Assembly: GCF_019968765.1 (NCBI RefSeq)
Contig: NZ_CP074149.1
Span: 4,464,001-4,528,000 of the forward strand
DNA: 64,000 nucleotides
Reading direction: 5' to 3'
From: Enterobacter sp. JBIWA008
GTDB lineage: Bacteria > Pseudomonadota > Gammaproteobacteria > Enterobacterales > Enterobacteriaceae
Position numbers and translations under genes: made by a program. Below are positions 37,904-46,631 of the stretch, piece by piece. Each line of letters opens with the position of its first letter. The first letter of the stretch is position 1. The notes below the pieces were generated by a model. That model worked only from the letters and a program-made list of their open reading frames with translations. It was not told the origin of the DNA and made no database searches.

Positions 37904-38497
37904 ATGAGTGAAATCATTTCCGCAGCGGTTTTATTGATTCTGATAATGGATCCGCTGGGCAACCTGCCGATCTTCATGTCGGTGCTCAAGCACACCGAGC
38001 CGAAGCGCCGCCGGGCGATCATGATCCGCGAGCTGCTCATCGCTCTGCTGGTGATGTTTATCTTCCTGTTTGCGGGTGAAAAAATTCTCGCGTTCCTGAA
38101 CCTGCGCGCCGAAACCGTGTCGATTTCCGGGGGGATTATTCTGTTCCTGATTGCCATTAAGATGATTTTCCCGAGCGCGGAAGGCAGCAGCAGCGGCCTG
38201 CCAGCGGGTGAAGAGCCGTTTATCGTACCGCTGGCAATTCCCCTCGTTGCCGGGCCGACCATTCTGGCCACGCTGATGCTGCTGTCGCATCAGTATCCGA
38301 ATCAGATGAGCCATCTGGTGATTGCCCTTCTGATCGCCTGGGGCGGGACGTTTATTATCCTGCTGCAGTCGTCGCTGTTCCTGCGCCTGCTGGGAGAGAA
38401 AGGGGTGAACGCGCTGGAGCGTCTGATGGGGCTGATTCTGGTGATGATGGCGACGCAGATGTTCCTTGACGGCATTCGGGCGTGGATGAAGGGATGA
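37904..38497 (+). CDS. yhgN: MarC-family inner-membrane protein YhgN
   Basis: A 197-residue UPF0056/MarC protein with six hydrophobic segments, beginning MSEIISAAVLLILIMDPLGNLPIF. The DPLGN and PLAIPLVAGPTIL stretches are the family's two repeat signatures. The function is not established; the family was once linked to multiple antibiotic resistance without firm support. In E. coli the next gene is gntU, whereas here the next gene is tusA, marking a synteny break. Confidence 0.95.
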   Translation: MSEIISAAVLLILIMDPLGNLPIFMSVLKHTEPKRRRAIMIRELLIALLVMFIFLFAGEKILAFLNLRAETVSISGGIILFLIAIKMIFPSAEGSSSGLPAGEEPFIVPLAIPLVAGPTILATLMLLSHQYPNQMSHLVIALLIAWGGTFIILLQSSLFLRLLGEKGVNALERLMGLILVMMATQMFLDGIRAWMKG

Positions 38498-38502
38498 GTT
38501 TC

Positions 38503-38548
38503 TCCCTCTCCCCGTGGGAGAGGGTCGGGGTGAGGGCATCAGGCCGCA
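38503..38548 (-). repeat. Palindromic intergenic repeat, copy F
   Basis: TCCCTCTCCCCGTGGGAGAG is followed by GGTCGGGGTGAGGGCATCAG and GCCGCA. On the minus strand this matches copies D and G closely. It lies between the convergent yhgN and tusA, where no other terminator is visible. Confidence 0.85.
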
Positions 38549-38560
38549 GAGGCAGTCCAC

Positions 38561-38803
38561 CTACCCCTTACGAATCAAATACCGGTACGGCAGCGCTTCG
38601 GTCTGCTGTGCCACCAGCTCATGCTCCATAAAGGTACAAAAACCGGGAATATCGCGGGTCGTGGCCGGATCGTCGGCAATAATCAGCAGCGTTTCACCGG
38701 TCTGCATGTTGCGCACGGTTTTACGCACCATCATTACCGGTTCCGGGCAGCGAAGGCCCTGGGCATCAAGAGTATGGTCTGGGCTGGAAAACAGGTCGGT
38801 CAT
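38561..38803 (-). CDS. tusA: Sulfur carrier protein TusA
   Basis: TusA takes persulfide sulfur from IscS and passes it to TusBCD for tRNA 2-thiouridine, and also supplies molybdopterin synthesis. It has 80 residues (81 in E. coli). The persulfide Cys19 sits in [16 protein letters not shown], followed by the conserved [14 protein letters not shown]. It is divergent from yhhQ, so the pair shares a promoter region with a candidate PurR box. Confidence 0.97.
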   Translation of the reverse strand: MTDLFSSPDHTLDAQGLRCPEPVMMVRKTVRNMQTGETLLIIADDPATTRDIPGFCTFMEHELVAQQTEALPYRYLIRKG

Positions 38804-38863
38804 GGTCTTCTCGGTCTGGTAAAAACGGCTGTAGTTTACGCCCGGTTGCGATCAATGCAAACC

Positions 38864-38879
38864 AGGTTAACGATTGCGC
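38864..38879 (-). promoter_or_regulatory. Candidate PurR box upstream of yhhQ
   Basis: On the minus strand GCGCAATCGTTAACCT matches ANGCAANCGNTTNCNT at 10 of 12 fixed positions. YhhQ imports precursors of queuosine, a guanine-derived base, so purine control would make sense. I recall yhhQ being placed in the E. coli PurR regulon, but that is not checked here. Confidence 0.5.
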
Positions 38880-38970
38880 AAAAACTAACCATTGCAATGT
38901 CCTGCCAAAGCAGTATCATGCTGCGGTTTTTATTGGGTTCCCTCACCCCAACGTATAAAAAGGTCACAAT

Positions 38971-39636
38971 ATGACGTCGTTTTCTGAATCACAGCGCGTA
39001 AAAGCGTTGTTCTGGCTTTCGCTTTTCCATTTGCTGGTGATCACCTCCAGCAACTATCTGGTGCAGCTCCCGATCTCCATCTTCGGTTTCCATACCACCT
39101 GGGGCGCATTCAGCTTCCCGTTTATTTTCCTCGCGACGGATTTAACCGTGCGTATCTTTGGCGCACCGCTGGCTCGACGCATTATCTTTGCCGTCATGCT
39201 CCCGGCGCTGTTCATCTCGTACGTGGTTTCGTCTCTGTTTTATATGGGAAGCTGGCAGGGCTTTGAGGCATTAACCCACTTCAACCTGTTTGTTGCCCGT
39301 ATCGCCGCAGCAAGCTTTATGGCTTACGCGCTGGGGCAGATCCTCGACGTGCATGTGTTTAACCGCCTGCGTCAGAATCATCGCTGGTGGATGGCGCCAA
39401 CCGCCTCCACGCTGTTCGGTAACGTGAGCGATACGCTGGCCTTCTTCTTCATCGCCTTCTGGCGCAGCCCGGATGCGTTCATGGCTGAACACTGGATGGA
39501 AATCGCGCTGGTGGACTACTGTTTCAAGGTCCTCATCAGCATTGTCTTCTTCCTGCCAATGTACGGCGTGCTGCTGAATATGCTGCTGAAAAGGCTGGCA
39601 GATAAATCTGAAATCACAGCATTGCAGGCTGGTTAA
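38971..39636 (+). CDS. yhhQ: Queuosine precursor transporter YhhQ
   Basis: YhhQ is an inner-membrane importer of the queuosine precursors preQ0 and preQ1 (VUT/ECF-like family). The 221 residues equal E. coli, with about six hydrophobic segments. Conserved motifs are FPFIFLATDLTVRIFG, the SFMAYALGQILDVHVFNRL stretch and TASTLFGNVSDTLAFF. No preQ1 riboswitch fold was recognised in the 167-bp leader region. It is followed by dcrB after 72 bp. Confidence 0.96.
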   Translation: MTSFSESQRVKALFWLSLFHLLVITSSNYLVQLPISIFGFHTTWGAFSFPFIFLATDLTVRIFGAPLARRIIFAVMLPALFISYVVSSLFYMGSWQGFEALTHFNLFVARIAAASFMAYALGQILDVHVFNRLRQNHRWWMAPTASTLFGNVSDTLAFFFIAFWRSPDAFMAEHWMEIALVDYCFKVLISIVFFLPMYGVLLNMLLKRLADKSEITALQAG

Positions 39637-39708
39637 GGGTTCGCTTTATCAGTTGTGATAAGATGAGCGAATGAGCCGTTATGGCCGTTTATCGAAAGGA
39701 AGAAGTCA

Positions 39709-40266
39709 ATGCGCAATCTGGTTAAATATGTCGGGATTGGCCTGCTGGTTGTGGGTCTTGCAGCCTGTGATAACAGCGACACGAAAACGCCTGCTCAGGG
39801 CGCATCCGCAGAGAGCAACGCGACCGGCCAGCCGGTGAATCTGATGGATGGCAAACTCAGTTTCTCTCTGCCAGCCGATATGACTGACCAGAGCGGCAAG
39901 CTGGGCACCCAGGCGAACAACATGCACGTTTACTCCGACGCAACCGGGCAGAAAGCGGTCATTGTGATTGTGGGCGACGACACCAGCGAAGATCTGGCCA
40001 TCCTGTCCAAACGTCTGGAAGATCAGCAGCGCGGTCGCGATCCTCAGCTGCAGGTCGTGACCAATAAATCCATCGATCTGAAAGGCCACACGCTGCAACA
40101 GCTCGACAGCATCATCTCTGCAAAAGGCCAGACCGCATACTCTTCTGTGGTGCTGGGCAAGGTTGATAACAAACTGCTGACCCTGCAGATCACCCTGCCA
40201 GCGGAAGATCAGCAGAAAGCGCAGACGGCTGCTGAAAACATCATTAACACCATCGTGATTCAGTAA
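39709..40266 (+). CDS. dcrB: Lipoprotein DcrB
   Basis: A 185-residue lipoprotein. The signal peptide [20 protein letters not shown] ends in the lipobox LAAC, with Cys20 as the lipidation site. The mature part begins [11 protein letters not shown] and folds as a single small domain ending NTIVIQ. DcrB was found in E. coli as a factor for phage C1 adsorption and affects envelope and lipoprotein processing; its exact role is unclear. The start has AAAGGAAG upstream. Its terminator lies inside the 3' end of the convergent yhhS. Confidence 0.96.
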   Translation: MRNLVKYVGIGLLVVGLAACDNSDTKTPAQGASAESNATGQPVNLMDGKLSFSLPADMTDQSGKLGTQANNMHVYSDATGQKAVIVIVGDDTSEDLAILSKRLEDQQRGRDPQLQVVTNKSIDLKGHTLQQLDSIISAKGQTAYSSVVLGKVDNKLLTLQITLPAEDQQKAQTAAENIINTIVIQ

Positions 40267-40270
40267 CGCT

Positions 40271-41488
40271 TCACGACGATGACGTGGCCCCCGGTGCCTG
40301 CACCGGGGGCCATTTTTTTAGCCGCCACGTCAGCAGCAGCGCAATCACCACCAGCCCCGCCGCGGCAAGATAGATTACCGGAACCCCTGCCCAGGCCATC
40401 ACCAGCCCCGCCAGCGGGCCGGTAATGCCTAAGGACATATCCATAAATACCGTATAGGTCGCCAGCGCCGCCCCCTGATTCTGCTGCGGCACGGCTTTTA
40501 CCGCCACCACGCCCAGCGCCGGGAAGACCAGGGAAAAGCCCGCCCCCGCGAGGAACACGCCCACTTTCGCGACCCATGGCACCATCGCAATTCCGGTCAG
40601 CAGCAGCCCGGCAATCTCTATCGCAAAGCAGATCATCGCCACATTAAGCCCGCCCAGACGGTTAATGCCGTTAGGGAACAGCAGACGCGCACCAACAAAC
40701 GCACAGCTAAACAGGGTTAACGCAAAGGCCGCGCCGTCCCAGCCTTTGGCGTCATAGAACAGAGTAATGAAGGTCGCTATCACGCCGAAGCCGGTAGTCG
40801 CCAGCGCCAGGGCCATGCCGTACGGCCAGACGCGCCCCAGCACAGCCCGAAACGGCAGTGGCTTGCCTTTGCTGGCCTTCACTTTCGGGCGCGGCAGCGC
40901 AAAGAGGATCGCCAGCAGCGCGACCGCCATAATGGTGATGGCCAGCCCATACAGCCCGCCAAGCGCATAGCAGGCCACGCCGAGCGGCGCCCCGAGCGCC
41001 ATCGCACCGTAGGTAACAATCCCGTTCCAGGAGATCACCCGGCCGATGTGCGGCGCGCCTACCACCCCTACGCCCCACAGCGTTGAGCCAGTTCCCGCCA
41101 GGCTTTGCCCGATGCCAAGAATGACGCGGCCTAGGCAGAGCAGCGCCAGGCTGACCAGCGGCCACTGGCTGGTGATGGCTGCCAGCAGGTAGCTCAAGCC
41201 GCTGAGAAAACAGCCGCACAGTCCCACCACCACGATGCTTTTTGGACCGAACGTGTCCGCATAGCGCCCGGCATGCGGGCGGCTGAGGAGCGTGGCGAAA
41301 TATTGCAGGCTAATCACCAGCCCCGCCCAGAAGGCGCTGAAGCCCATTACGTCATGGACATAGCCCGGCAGGACCGCCAGCGGCAGGCCAATGGTCAGAT
41401 AGCTGGCAAAGTTGAAAATCACAACGGAAACGATGCGCAGATTGAGGCGCAGTCCGCTCAGTGCCGGTTCAGCGGCAGGTTCGGGCAT
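40271..41488 (-). CDS. yhhS: MFS transporter YhhS
   Basis: A 405-residue, 12-segment major facilitator protein of the YhhS/SetA-like efflux group, equal in length to E. coli YhhS. It shows the motif-A-like loop RPHAGRYADTFGPK after segment 2. The substrate is not certain; over-expression has been linked to glyphosate and arabinose export in E. coli. The last codons (KKWPPVQAPGATSSS) are encoded by the dcrB terminator hairpin. It is convergent with dcrB and divergent from yhhT. Confidence 0.95.
   Translation of the reverse strand: MPEPAAEPALSGLRLNLRIVSVVIFNFASYLTIGLPLAVLPGYVHDVMGFSAFWAGLVISLQYFATLLSRPHAGRYADTFGPKSIVVVGLCGCFLSGLSYLLAAITSQWPLVSLALLCLGRVILGIGQSLAGTGSTLWGVGVVGAPHIGRVISWNGIVTYGAMALGAPLGVACYALGGLYGLAITIMAVALLAILFALPRPKVKASKGKPLPFRAVLGRVWPYGMALALATTGFGVIATFITLFYDAKGWDGAAFALTLFSCAFVGARLLFPNGINRLGGLNVAMICFAIEIAGLLLTGIAMVPWVAKVGVFLAGAGFSLVFPALGVVAVKAVPQQNQGAALATYTVFMDMSLGITGPLAGLVMAWAGVPVIYLAAAGLVVIALLLTWRLKKWPPVQAPGATSSS
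40285..40319 (+). terminator. dcrB terminator embedded in the yhhS coding end
   Basis: TGGCCCCCGGTGC and GCACCGGGGGCCA form a 13-bp stem with a minimal loop, followed by TTTTTTT. It starts 19 bp after the dcrB stop and overlaps the last codons of yhhS on the other strand. Confidence 0.9.
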
Positions 41489-41633
41489 GGGGTTCTACCT
41501 GGATTTTTTACAACAGTGTTTCACTATTACCACGACGCAATAAGAAAATCAGCAGCGACTTTCAGATTAACGGTGCCAGACGAAGCGAAGCCCGGGCACT
41601 ACACTTACCGGGTCATCATATTAAGGAACACGC

Positions 41634-42683
41634 ATGATCGCTAACCCGTCCGACAAAGCAGGACTCCACATCTTATTAAAACTCGCCTGTCTGGTGGTTA
41701 TCCTTGCGGGTATTCATGCTGCCGCTGACATTATTGTTCAGCTCCTGCTGGCGCTCTTTTTTGCCATTGTGCTTAATCCTCTGGTCACCTGGTTTTTACG
41801 CCGGGGCGTGAGCCGTCCGGTAGCGATCACCATCGTAGTTTTCGTAATGCTGATTGCCCTGACGGCGCTCGTCGGCGTGCTGGCGGCCTCACTGAGCGAA
41901 TTCTCCACCATGCTGCCGCAGTACAACAAAGAGCTGACGCGTAAGATTGTCGCGCTGCAGGAGATGGTCCCCTTTCTTAATCTGCATATCTCACCCGAAC
42001 GGATGCTGCGCAGAATGGACTCCGAGAAGGTCATGACCTACGCCACCACCTTTATGACGGGGCTTTCCGGCGCGATGGCCAGCATTCTGCTGCTGGTCAT
42101 GACGGTGGTGTTCATGCTGTTCGAAGTCCGCCACGTCCCCTATAAGCTGCGCTTTGCACTGAATAATCCCCAAATTCACATTGCCGGATTACACCGGGCA
42201 CTGAAGGGCGTCTCCAAATATCTGGCGCTGAAAACGCTCCTGAGCGTCTGGACCGGGGTGATTGTCTGGCTGGGGCTGATGCTGATGGACGTACAGTTTG
42301 CGCTGATGTGGGGCGTGCTGGCCTTTCTGCTAAACTACGTGCCCAATATTGGCGCGGTGCTTTCCGCCGTGCCGCCGATGATTCAGGCGTTTCTGTTTAA
42401 CGGTTTCTACGAATGCATGCTGGTCGGCGCACTGTTTCTCGTCGTGCATATGGTGCTGGGCAATATTCTTGAGCCGCGCATGATGGGACACCGTCTGGGC
42501 ATGTCGACGCTGGTGGTATTTTTATCCTTACTGATTTGGGGATGGCTGCTGGGCCCGGTCGGTATGCTGCTGTCGGTCCCCCTGACCAGCGTATGTAAAA
42601 TCTGGATGGAGACCACCAAAGGCGGCAGCAAGCTGGCGATCCTCCTCGGGCCGGGGAGGCCGAAAAGCAGGTTGCCCGGGTAA
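41634..42683 (+). CDS. yhhT: AI-2E/PerM-family membrane protein YhhT
   Basis: A 349-residue inner-membrane protein of the AI-2 exporter (UPF0118/PerM) family. It has clustered hydrophobic segments near the N-terminus (about 10-85), a central soluble stretch (about 95-140) and several segments in the C-terminal half. NYVPNIGAVLSAVPP and GNILEPRMMGHRLG are family signatures. The length and C-terminus (LAILLGPGRPKSRLPG) match E. coli YhhT. The transported substrate is unknown. It precedes acpT by 104 bp. Confidence 0.95.
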   Translation: MIANPSDKAGLHILLKLACLVVILAGIHAAADIIVQLLLALFFAIVLNPLVTWFLRRGVSRPVAITIVVFVMLIALTALVGVLAASLSEFSTMLPQYNKELTRKIVALQEMVPFLNLHISPERMLRRMDSEKVMTYATTFMTGLSGAMASILLLVMTVVFMLFEVRHVPYKLRFALNNPQIHIAGLHRALKGVSKYLALKTLLSVWTGVIVWLGLMLMDVQFALMWGVLAFLLNYVPNIGAVLSAVPPMIQAFLFNGFYECMLVGALFLVVHMVLGNILEPRMMGHRLGMSTLVVFLSLLIWGWLLGPVGMLLSVPLTSVCKIWMETTKGGSKLAILLGPGRPKSRLPG

Positions 42684-42787
42684 GCATTCTCGTCTGGTTA
42701 GCCATTACCGGGGACAATAGATTATAGTAATGGTTTCGCCGCGCAACTTTGCGACTCTCTCTGTTTTGACTGAAGGCCAGACGTAAT

Positions 42788-43408
42788 ATGTACCAGGTTA
42801 TTCTGGGAAAAATCTCCTCGCTGAGCACCAATCGCTGGGCTGAAGCACTCTCCCGACACGCGCCCGAAGGTGCCCAGCGCGCACGCTGGCTGGCGGGTCG
42901 CGGGTTGCTTTCGCGTCTGCTGGCTCCGAAGTCACTCCCGGAGATTATCCACAACGAACAGGGGAAACCCCTTTTTGCCGGTAACTATCCGCTGTGGTTC
43001 AGCCTTAGCCACTCGGATGATGACATTGCGTTAATTATCAGTGACGAAGGTAACGTGGGTTGTTCACTGGAACGTATTCGCCCGAAGGATAACTGGCACA
43101 CGCTCGCCAATGCCGTCTTCAGCTGCGCCGAGCATGAAGAGCTGGAAAAGGAAACGCCAGAGAGCCAGCTTACGGCATTCTGGCGCATCTGGACGCAGAA
43201 GGAAGCGATCGTTAAACAGAGCGGCGGTCACGCCTGGCAAATGGTTAGTATTGACAGTACCGCCCGCGCATTTCACTCAGTAAGCCAGTGCCGGATAGAC
43301 TCGCTGAGCCTTGCGGTCTGTACCGAGACGCCCTTTGAGCTCAGGGCTGGGTTGATCCATTCTGCTGACGACGTGCTGGCCGAAAAATTGTCAGCACACC
43401 CAGAATAA
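42788..43408 (+). CDS. acpT: AcpT-type 4'-phosphopantetheinyl transferase with altered signature
   Basis: AcpT moves 4'-phosphopantetheine from CoA to carrier proteins. The 206 residues (195 in E. coli) align along their length with AcpT: WLAGRGLLSRLL, FSLSHSDDDIAL and WRIWTQKEAIVKQ (Glu139) are intact. The metal-binding signature, normally GxDxE (GCDIE in E. coli AcpT), reads GCSLE, so the first acidic ligand is Ser93 (codon TCA at 43064-43066). Glu95 is kept. Activity may be lost or changed; the open frame argues against simple decay. The extended C-terminus overlaps arnF on the opposite strand by 68 bp. Confidence 0.9.
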   Translation: MYQVILGKISSLSTNRWAEALSRHAPEGAQRARWLAGRGLLSRLLAPKSLPEIIHNEQGKPLFAGNYPLWFSLSHSDDDIALIISDEGNVGCSLERIRPKDNWHTLANAVFSCAEHEELEKETPESQLTAFWRIWTQKEAIVKQSGGHAWQMVSIDSTARAFHSVSQCRIDSLSLAVCTETPFELRAGLIHSADDVLAEKLSAHPE

Positions 43409-43745
43409 TAAACCCGACGCCCACCAGTCCTTGCCAGGAGAAACGCTCCTCCCAGCCCGGCAGCAGGATCGCGGCACCCCACACCAGAATATAGCTGAGG
43501 CTCAGCAAGGCATAGGCTTTGCTGAGCGCCATACGATGCAGCGCCAGATACCAGCAGCCCATAGAGGCCACGTACCCCATCAGCCCCAGCAGCAGCGCCC
43601 CCGTGCCGGATGAGAAGTGCCACAGCGCGGAAATAAGCGCCTTAACATCGCTGACCGGTGGCAATGCCTGCATGGCATCGCGCAGTAACAGCTGCGCCGC
43701 GCTGACTAACAGCACGCTGCATAAGGCCCAGAATGCACCTTTCAC
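43341..43745 (-). CDS. arnF: Undecaprenyl-P-L-Ara4N flippase subunit ArnF
   Basis: ArnF pairs with ArnE to flip undecaprenyl-phosphate-L-Ara4N across the inner membrane. The 134 residues form four membrane segments of the EmrE/SMR type, with [23 protein letters not shown] in two pieces as the family core. E. coli ArnF is 128 aa. The start is GTG at 43745, in a 4-bp GTGA overlap with the arnE stop. The C-terminal tail ([13 protein letters not shown]) runs 68 bp into the convergent acpT. It is the last gene of arnBCADTEF; no terminator was seen. Confidence 0.95.
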   Translation of the reverse strand: MKGAFWALCSVLLVSAAQLLLRDAMQALPPVSDVKALISALWHFSSGTGALLLGLMGYVASMGCWYLALHRMALSKAYALLSLSYILVWGAAILLPGWEERFSWQGLVGVGFIILGVLTIFRPARRQQNGSTQP

Positions 43746-44077
43746 AGGCTCCCTCCCAGGATAACAATCCCAATGATGATCAATCCCACACCCAGCCAGT
43801 GGTGCGCTGCAACGTGCTCACGCCAGAAAACCTTCGCCGCCAGCGTCACCCAGACAAAATTGAGGCTCAGCATAGGATAGGCAATGCCGACAGGCAGACG
43901 TTGCAGCACCACCAGCCAGACCAGCATCCCACTCCCCAGCGCCAGCAGTGCCAGACCCAGCCACAGCGCGATATGCGCCCCACGCCGCCCGGCTTTCGCC
44001 GGACGGGTAGCTTGTTTCTGACACAGCTGCCCCGCGCAGCTGAGCAAGCTTGCCAGTATCAGCCAGATCCAGGTCAT
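43742..44077 (-). CDS. arnE: Undecaprenyl-P-L-Ara4N flippase subunit ArnE
   Basis: A small SMR-like membrane protein, partner of ArnF. The 111 residues from [18 protein letters not shown] match E. coli ArnE in length; a longer in-frame extension runs antiparallel through arnT codons and is rejected. GQLCQKQAT and [20 protein letters not shown] are conserved. The start overlaps the arnT stop by one base (TGATG). Confidence 0.96.
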   Translation of the reverse strand: MTWIWLILASLLSCAGQLCQKQATRPAKAGRRGAHIALWLGLALLALGSGMLVWLVVLQRLPVGIAYPMLSLNFVWVTLAAKVFWREHVAAHHWLGVGLIIIGIVILGGSL

Positions 44078-45732
44078 CACTTCGGCAGATACTCCAGCAA
44101 GGCCAGACGTCCCTGAATATAGAGATTGTCCGGCTGCGGTAAATTCGCCTGTGAAATATCGTCGCGTTTTGAGAGCAGCATCACCAGCGAGATGCGCCCC
44201 TGCTGACGATGCTCCGTCAACCACTGCGCGAAGTCGTCTTTATCAACATAACGATCTTTCGCATCGGGATAATCCAGTCCGTAGCGCAGTTCGCCACTCT
44301 GATCGAACATCGTGATGTCATTGCGCTTCAGCTCCCACGCCAGGCCCGCGGCCACGCCAACGTTATTGGCCAGCACGAACCGGCTTTCCTGCAGCGGTTC
44401 GCGCACGGTATCGACCAGCGACTGCGGCTGTTTGGAATCCACCACCAGGTTAGGAATGGCAAAACCAATCAGCAGCGCCACCCCTGCAGGGCACAGTGCC
44501 GCCAGCCACCAGCGCTGCTGGCTCTGTCTGAACGTAAACCAGCCTACCGCCGCCCAGATGAGGAACGCCACTACCGCACAGAAGACTTTATACAGTTCGA
44601 CCGACGTCCAGACCGGATGCTTAGACAGTCCCCACGGCGAGACCACCAGCGCCGCCACCACGCCGATAACGCCAAACGCCAGGTTAATCCCGCTGTTAAT
44701 GCGTAACGCTCTGGCACCTTTTTCCGCCGCGAGGCAGGCATAGCGCGCCATCAGGATAGCCAGCGGGGCAAAGCACGGCAGAATATAGGTCGGAAGCTTG
44801 CCTTTGGCGATGCTGAAGAACAGCAGCGGCATCACCACCCAACCCAGCAGATAGAACCCGCCACCCGCGTTTTGTCTGTCATTCCAGCCGAGACGAAACG
44901 CACCGGGCAGCAGAGCCAGCCACGGCAGGCTGCCCGCAATCAGGAACGGCACGTAGTACCAGAACGGAGCTTTGTGCTGCGCGTCGCTCTGGGCAAAGCG
45001 CTGAATATGCTCAACCCAGAAGAAGTAACGCCAGAAGTCAGGCTCACGCTGCGCAATGGCCAGCGCCCAGGGCAGAACGATCAGCACGCAGCTCAGGATC
45101 GCAAGCCAGCCAAAAATCAGCACCTCTTTCCAGCGCTTCTGGGCGATCACCCACGGCAGCACGCCAATCACCGGAACGGCCAGCGCCAGAAAGCCTTTGG
45201 TCATCACCCCCATCCCGCAGGCCAGCCCAAGCAGCACATAGCCCCCCGCTTTTCCGGCAACGGTTTGGGCCTGTGAGGCCAGCCAGAAGCTGCACATGGC
45301 CGCCACCAGCCACAGGGTGATGATTGGATCCAGCACCGCATACGTGCCGATGCCATACACCAGGAACAGGGTCAGGAAGATCAGGCCGGAGAAAATGGCA
45401 ACACGTTTATCCCGCCAGAGACGCCAGGCCATCCAGATGACCAGCAGCGCGGCTAAACCAGTGGAGAAGATGGACCCGGCGCGCACGGCGAGGTTCGTGT
45501 GCCCGAACAGCATCTGCCCGATGCTGTTGATCCAGTAGCCGGCAATCGGCTTTTCAAAGTAACGCAGCCCCAAAAAATGCGGGACAATCCAGTCTCCGGA
45601 GGCCAGCATTTCGCGGCTGATTTCCGCATAGCGCGTTTCATCAGGCTGCCAGAGCAGGCGGATATCGACCGGAATGAGGTAGTAAACGATAAACAGTGCG
45701 AGAAGCGCTACGCCATAACGGGCTGTTTTCAT
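44077..45732 (-). CDS. arnT: Lipid A L-Ara4N transferase ArnT
   Basis: ArnT is a GT83 integral membrane enzyme that moves L-Ara4N from undecaprenyl phosphate to lipid A phosphates on the periplasmic face. This gives resistance to polymyxin and cationic peptides. The 551 residues contain about 12-13 membrane segments and the conserved first loop [17 protein letters not shown] with the catalytic acidic residues, then [25 protein letters not shown] follows, then a C-terminal periplasmic domain. It overlaps arnD by 4 bp and arnE by 1 bp. Confidence 0.98.
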   Translation of the reverse strand: MKTARYGVALLALFIVYYLIPVDIRLLWQPDETRYAEISREMLASGDWIVPHFLGLRYFEKPIAGYWINSIGQMLFGHTNLAVRAGSIFSTGLAALLVIWMAWRLWRDKRVAIFSGLIFLTLFLVYGIGTYAVLDPIITLWLVAAMCSFWLASQAQTVAGKAGGYVLLGLACGMGVMTKGFLALAVPVIGVLPWVIAQKRWKEVLIFGWLAILSCVLIVLPWALAIAQREPDFWRYFFWVEHIQRFAQSDAQHKAPFWYYVPFLIAGSLPWLALLPGAFRLGWNDRQNAGGGFYLLGWVVMPLLFFSIAKGKLPTYILPCFAPLAILMARYACLAAEKGARALRINSGINLAFGVIGVVAALVVSPWGLSKHPVWTSVELYKVFCAVVAFLIWAAVGWFTFRQSQQRWWLAALCPAGVALLIGFAIPNLVVDSKQPQSLVDTVREPLQESRFVLANNVGVAAGLAWELKRNDITMFDQSGELRYGLDYPDAKDRYVDKDDFAQWLTEHRQQGRISLVMLLSKRDDISQANLPQPDNLYIQGRLALLEYLPK

Positions 45733-46631
45733 GGGACCGGACTCACGGTTTGTTGGTAGCCAAGCCAGCCTTCCCGGCCAGCCATTTCATTACGTACGAC
45801 TTTACCCAAAGGCAGGGTGCTGAGATCGTCCGGCAGCAGCTCGCTCAACGGGCAGAACATAATGCCCTCCTGAGCGGCCATCGTCAGCAGCTCATCGAAA
45901 TCATGCTGATACGCAATCCCTTCCACTTCGGCATGGATGGTATACACCGGCGTGCCGGCGTCACGATGGATGCGGTCCAGGATGTAGCGATTAAACTCAT
46001 CAGCCTTCACCTCGCGCCCGACCACTTCATCCCAGGTGGGAAGCGTGACCGGAATTTGCACCGTACCGTAGCGATTTTCGCCTAACAGCGGCAAAAATGG
46101 CCCGGTTCCGCGGCAGTCGCTGTTGTAGCGAAACGCGAAGGCTTCTTTGGCTTTCACGACGCGCTGATCCGCACGCCATCCCGCCACGGCGGAGCAGCGT
46201 ACGGGCTGGCCGGTAATGGCCTCAAGCTCCAGCATCCCACGCTCGACCTCACGGGACAGGCGCGGGATATCCCAGACGCCCGCCCAGGCTTGCCAGGCAT
46301 GGTGGTCCCATGCGTGCAGACCAACCTCATGATGGCGCGCCGCCTCACGGATAACCGCTTCATTACCCGCGCCGATGCGTCTGCCGGGCCAGGCGGTGCC
46401 GGCCAGCAAAATATCCCAGCCGTAGAGGGATGCTGCGCGCGAGCGCAGCATTTTGAACAGAAATGCCGGTTTAACCAGGCGCCATAAATGGCGTCCCATG
46501 TTGTCAGGCCCAACGCTGAAGAAAATGCTTGAACGCACGCCGTGCTTGTTCAGCAGTTCCAGCAGTTTGGGTACGCCGTCACGCGTTCCCCTGAAGGTGT
46601 CGACATCAATGCGTAAACCGACTTTTTTCAT
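45729..46631 (-). CDS. arnD: Undecaprenyl-P-Ara4FN deformylase ArnD
   Basis: ArnD removes the formyl group from undecaprenyl-phosphate-Ara4FN, making the modified lipid available for flipping. It has 300 residues and a polysaccharide deacetylase (CE4/NodB-like) fold. The metal motif parts are RIDVDTFRG near the N-terminus and [14 protein letters not shown]. Both ends overlap neighbours by 4 bp (arnA upstream, arnT downstream). Confidence 0.97.
   Translation of the reverse strand: MKKVGLRIDVDTFRGTRDGVPKLLELLNKHGVRSSIFFSVGPDNMGRHLWRLVKPAFLFKMLRSRAASLYGWDILLAGTAWPGRRIGAGNEAVIREAARHHEVGLHAWDHHAWQAWAGVWDIPRLSREVERGMLELEAITGQPVRCSAVAGWRADQRVVKAKEAFAFRYNSDCRGTGPFLPLLGENRYGTVQIPVTLPTWDEVVGREVKADEFNRYILDRIHRDAGTPVYTIHAEVEGIAYQHDFDELLTMAAQEGIMFCPLSELLPDDLSTLPLGKVVRNEMAGREGWLGYQQTVSPVP

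Noticed and set aside
43341..43408. Frameshift or assembly error as cause of the acpT/arnF overlap
   Set aside because: Both frames keep family-like sequence up to close to the overlap and end in proper stop codons, so no frameshift is needed to explain it. Raw reads could still be checked.
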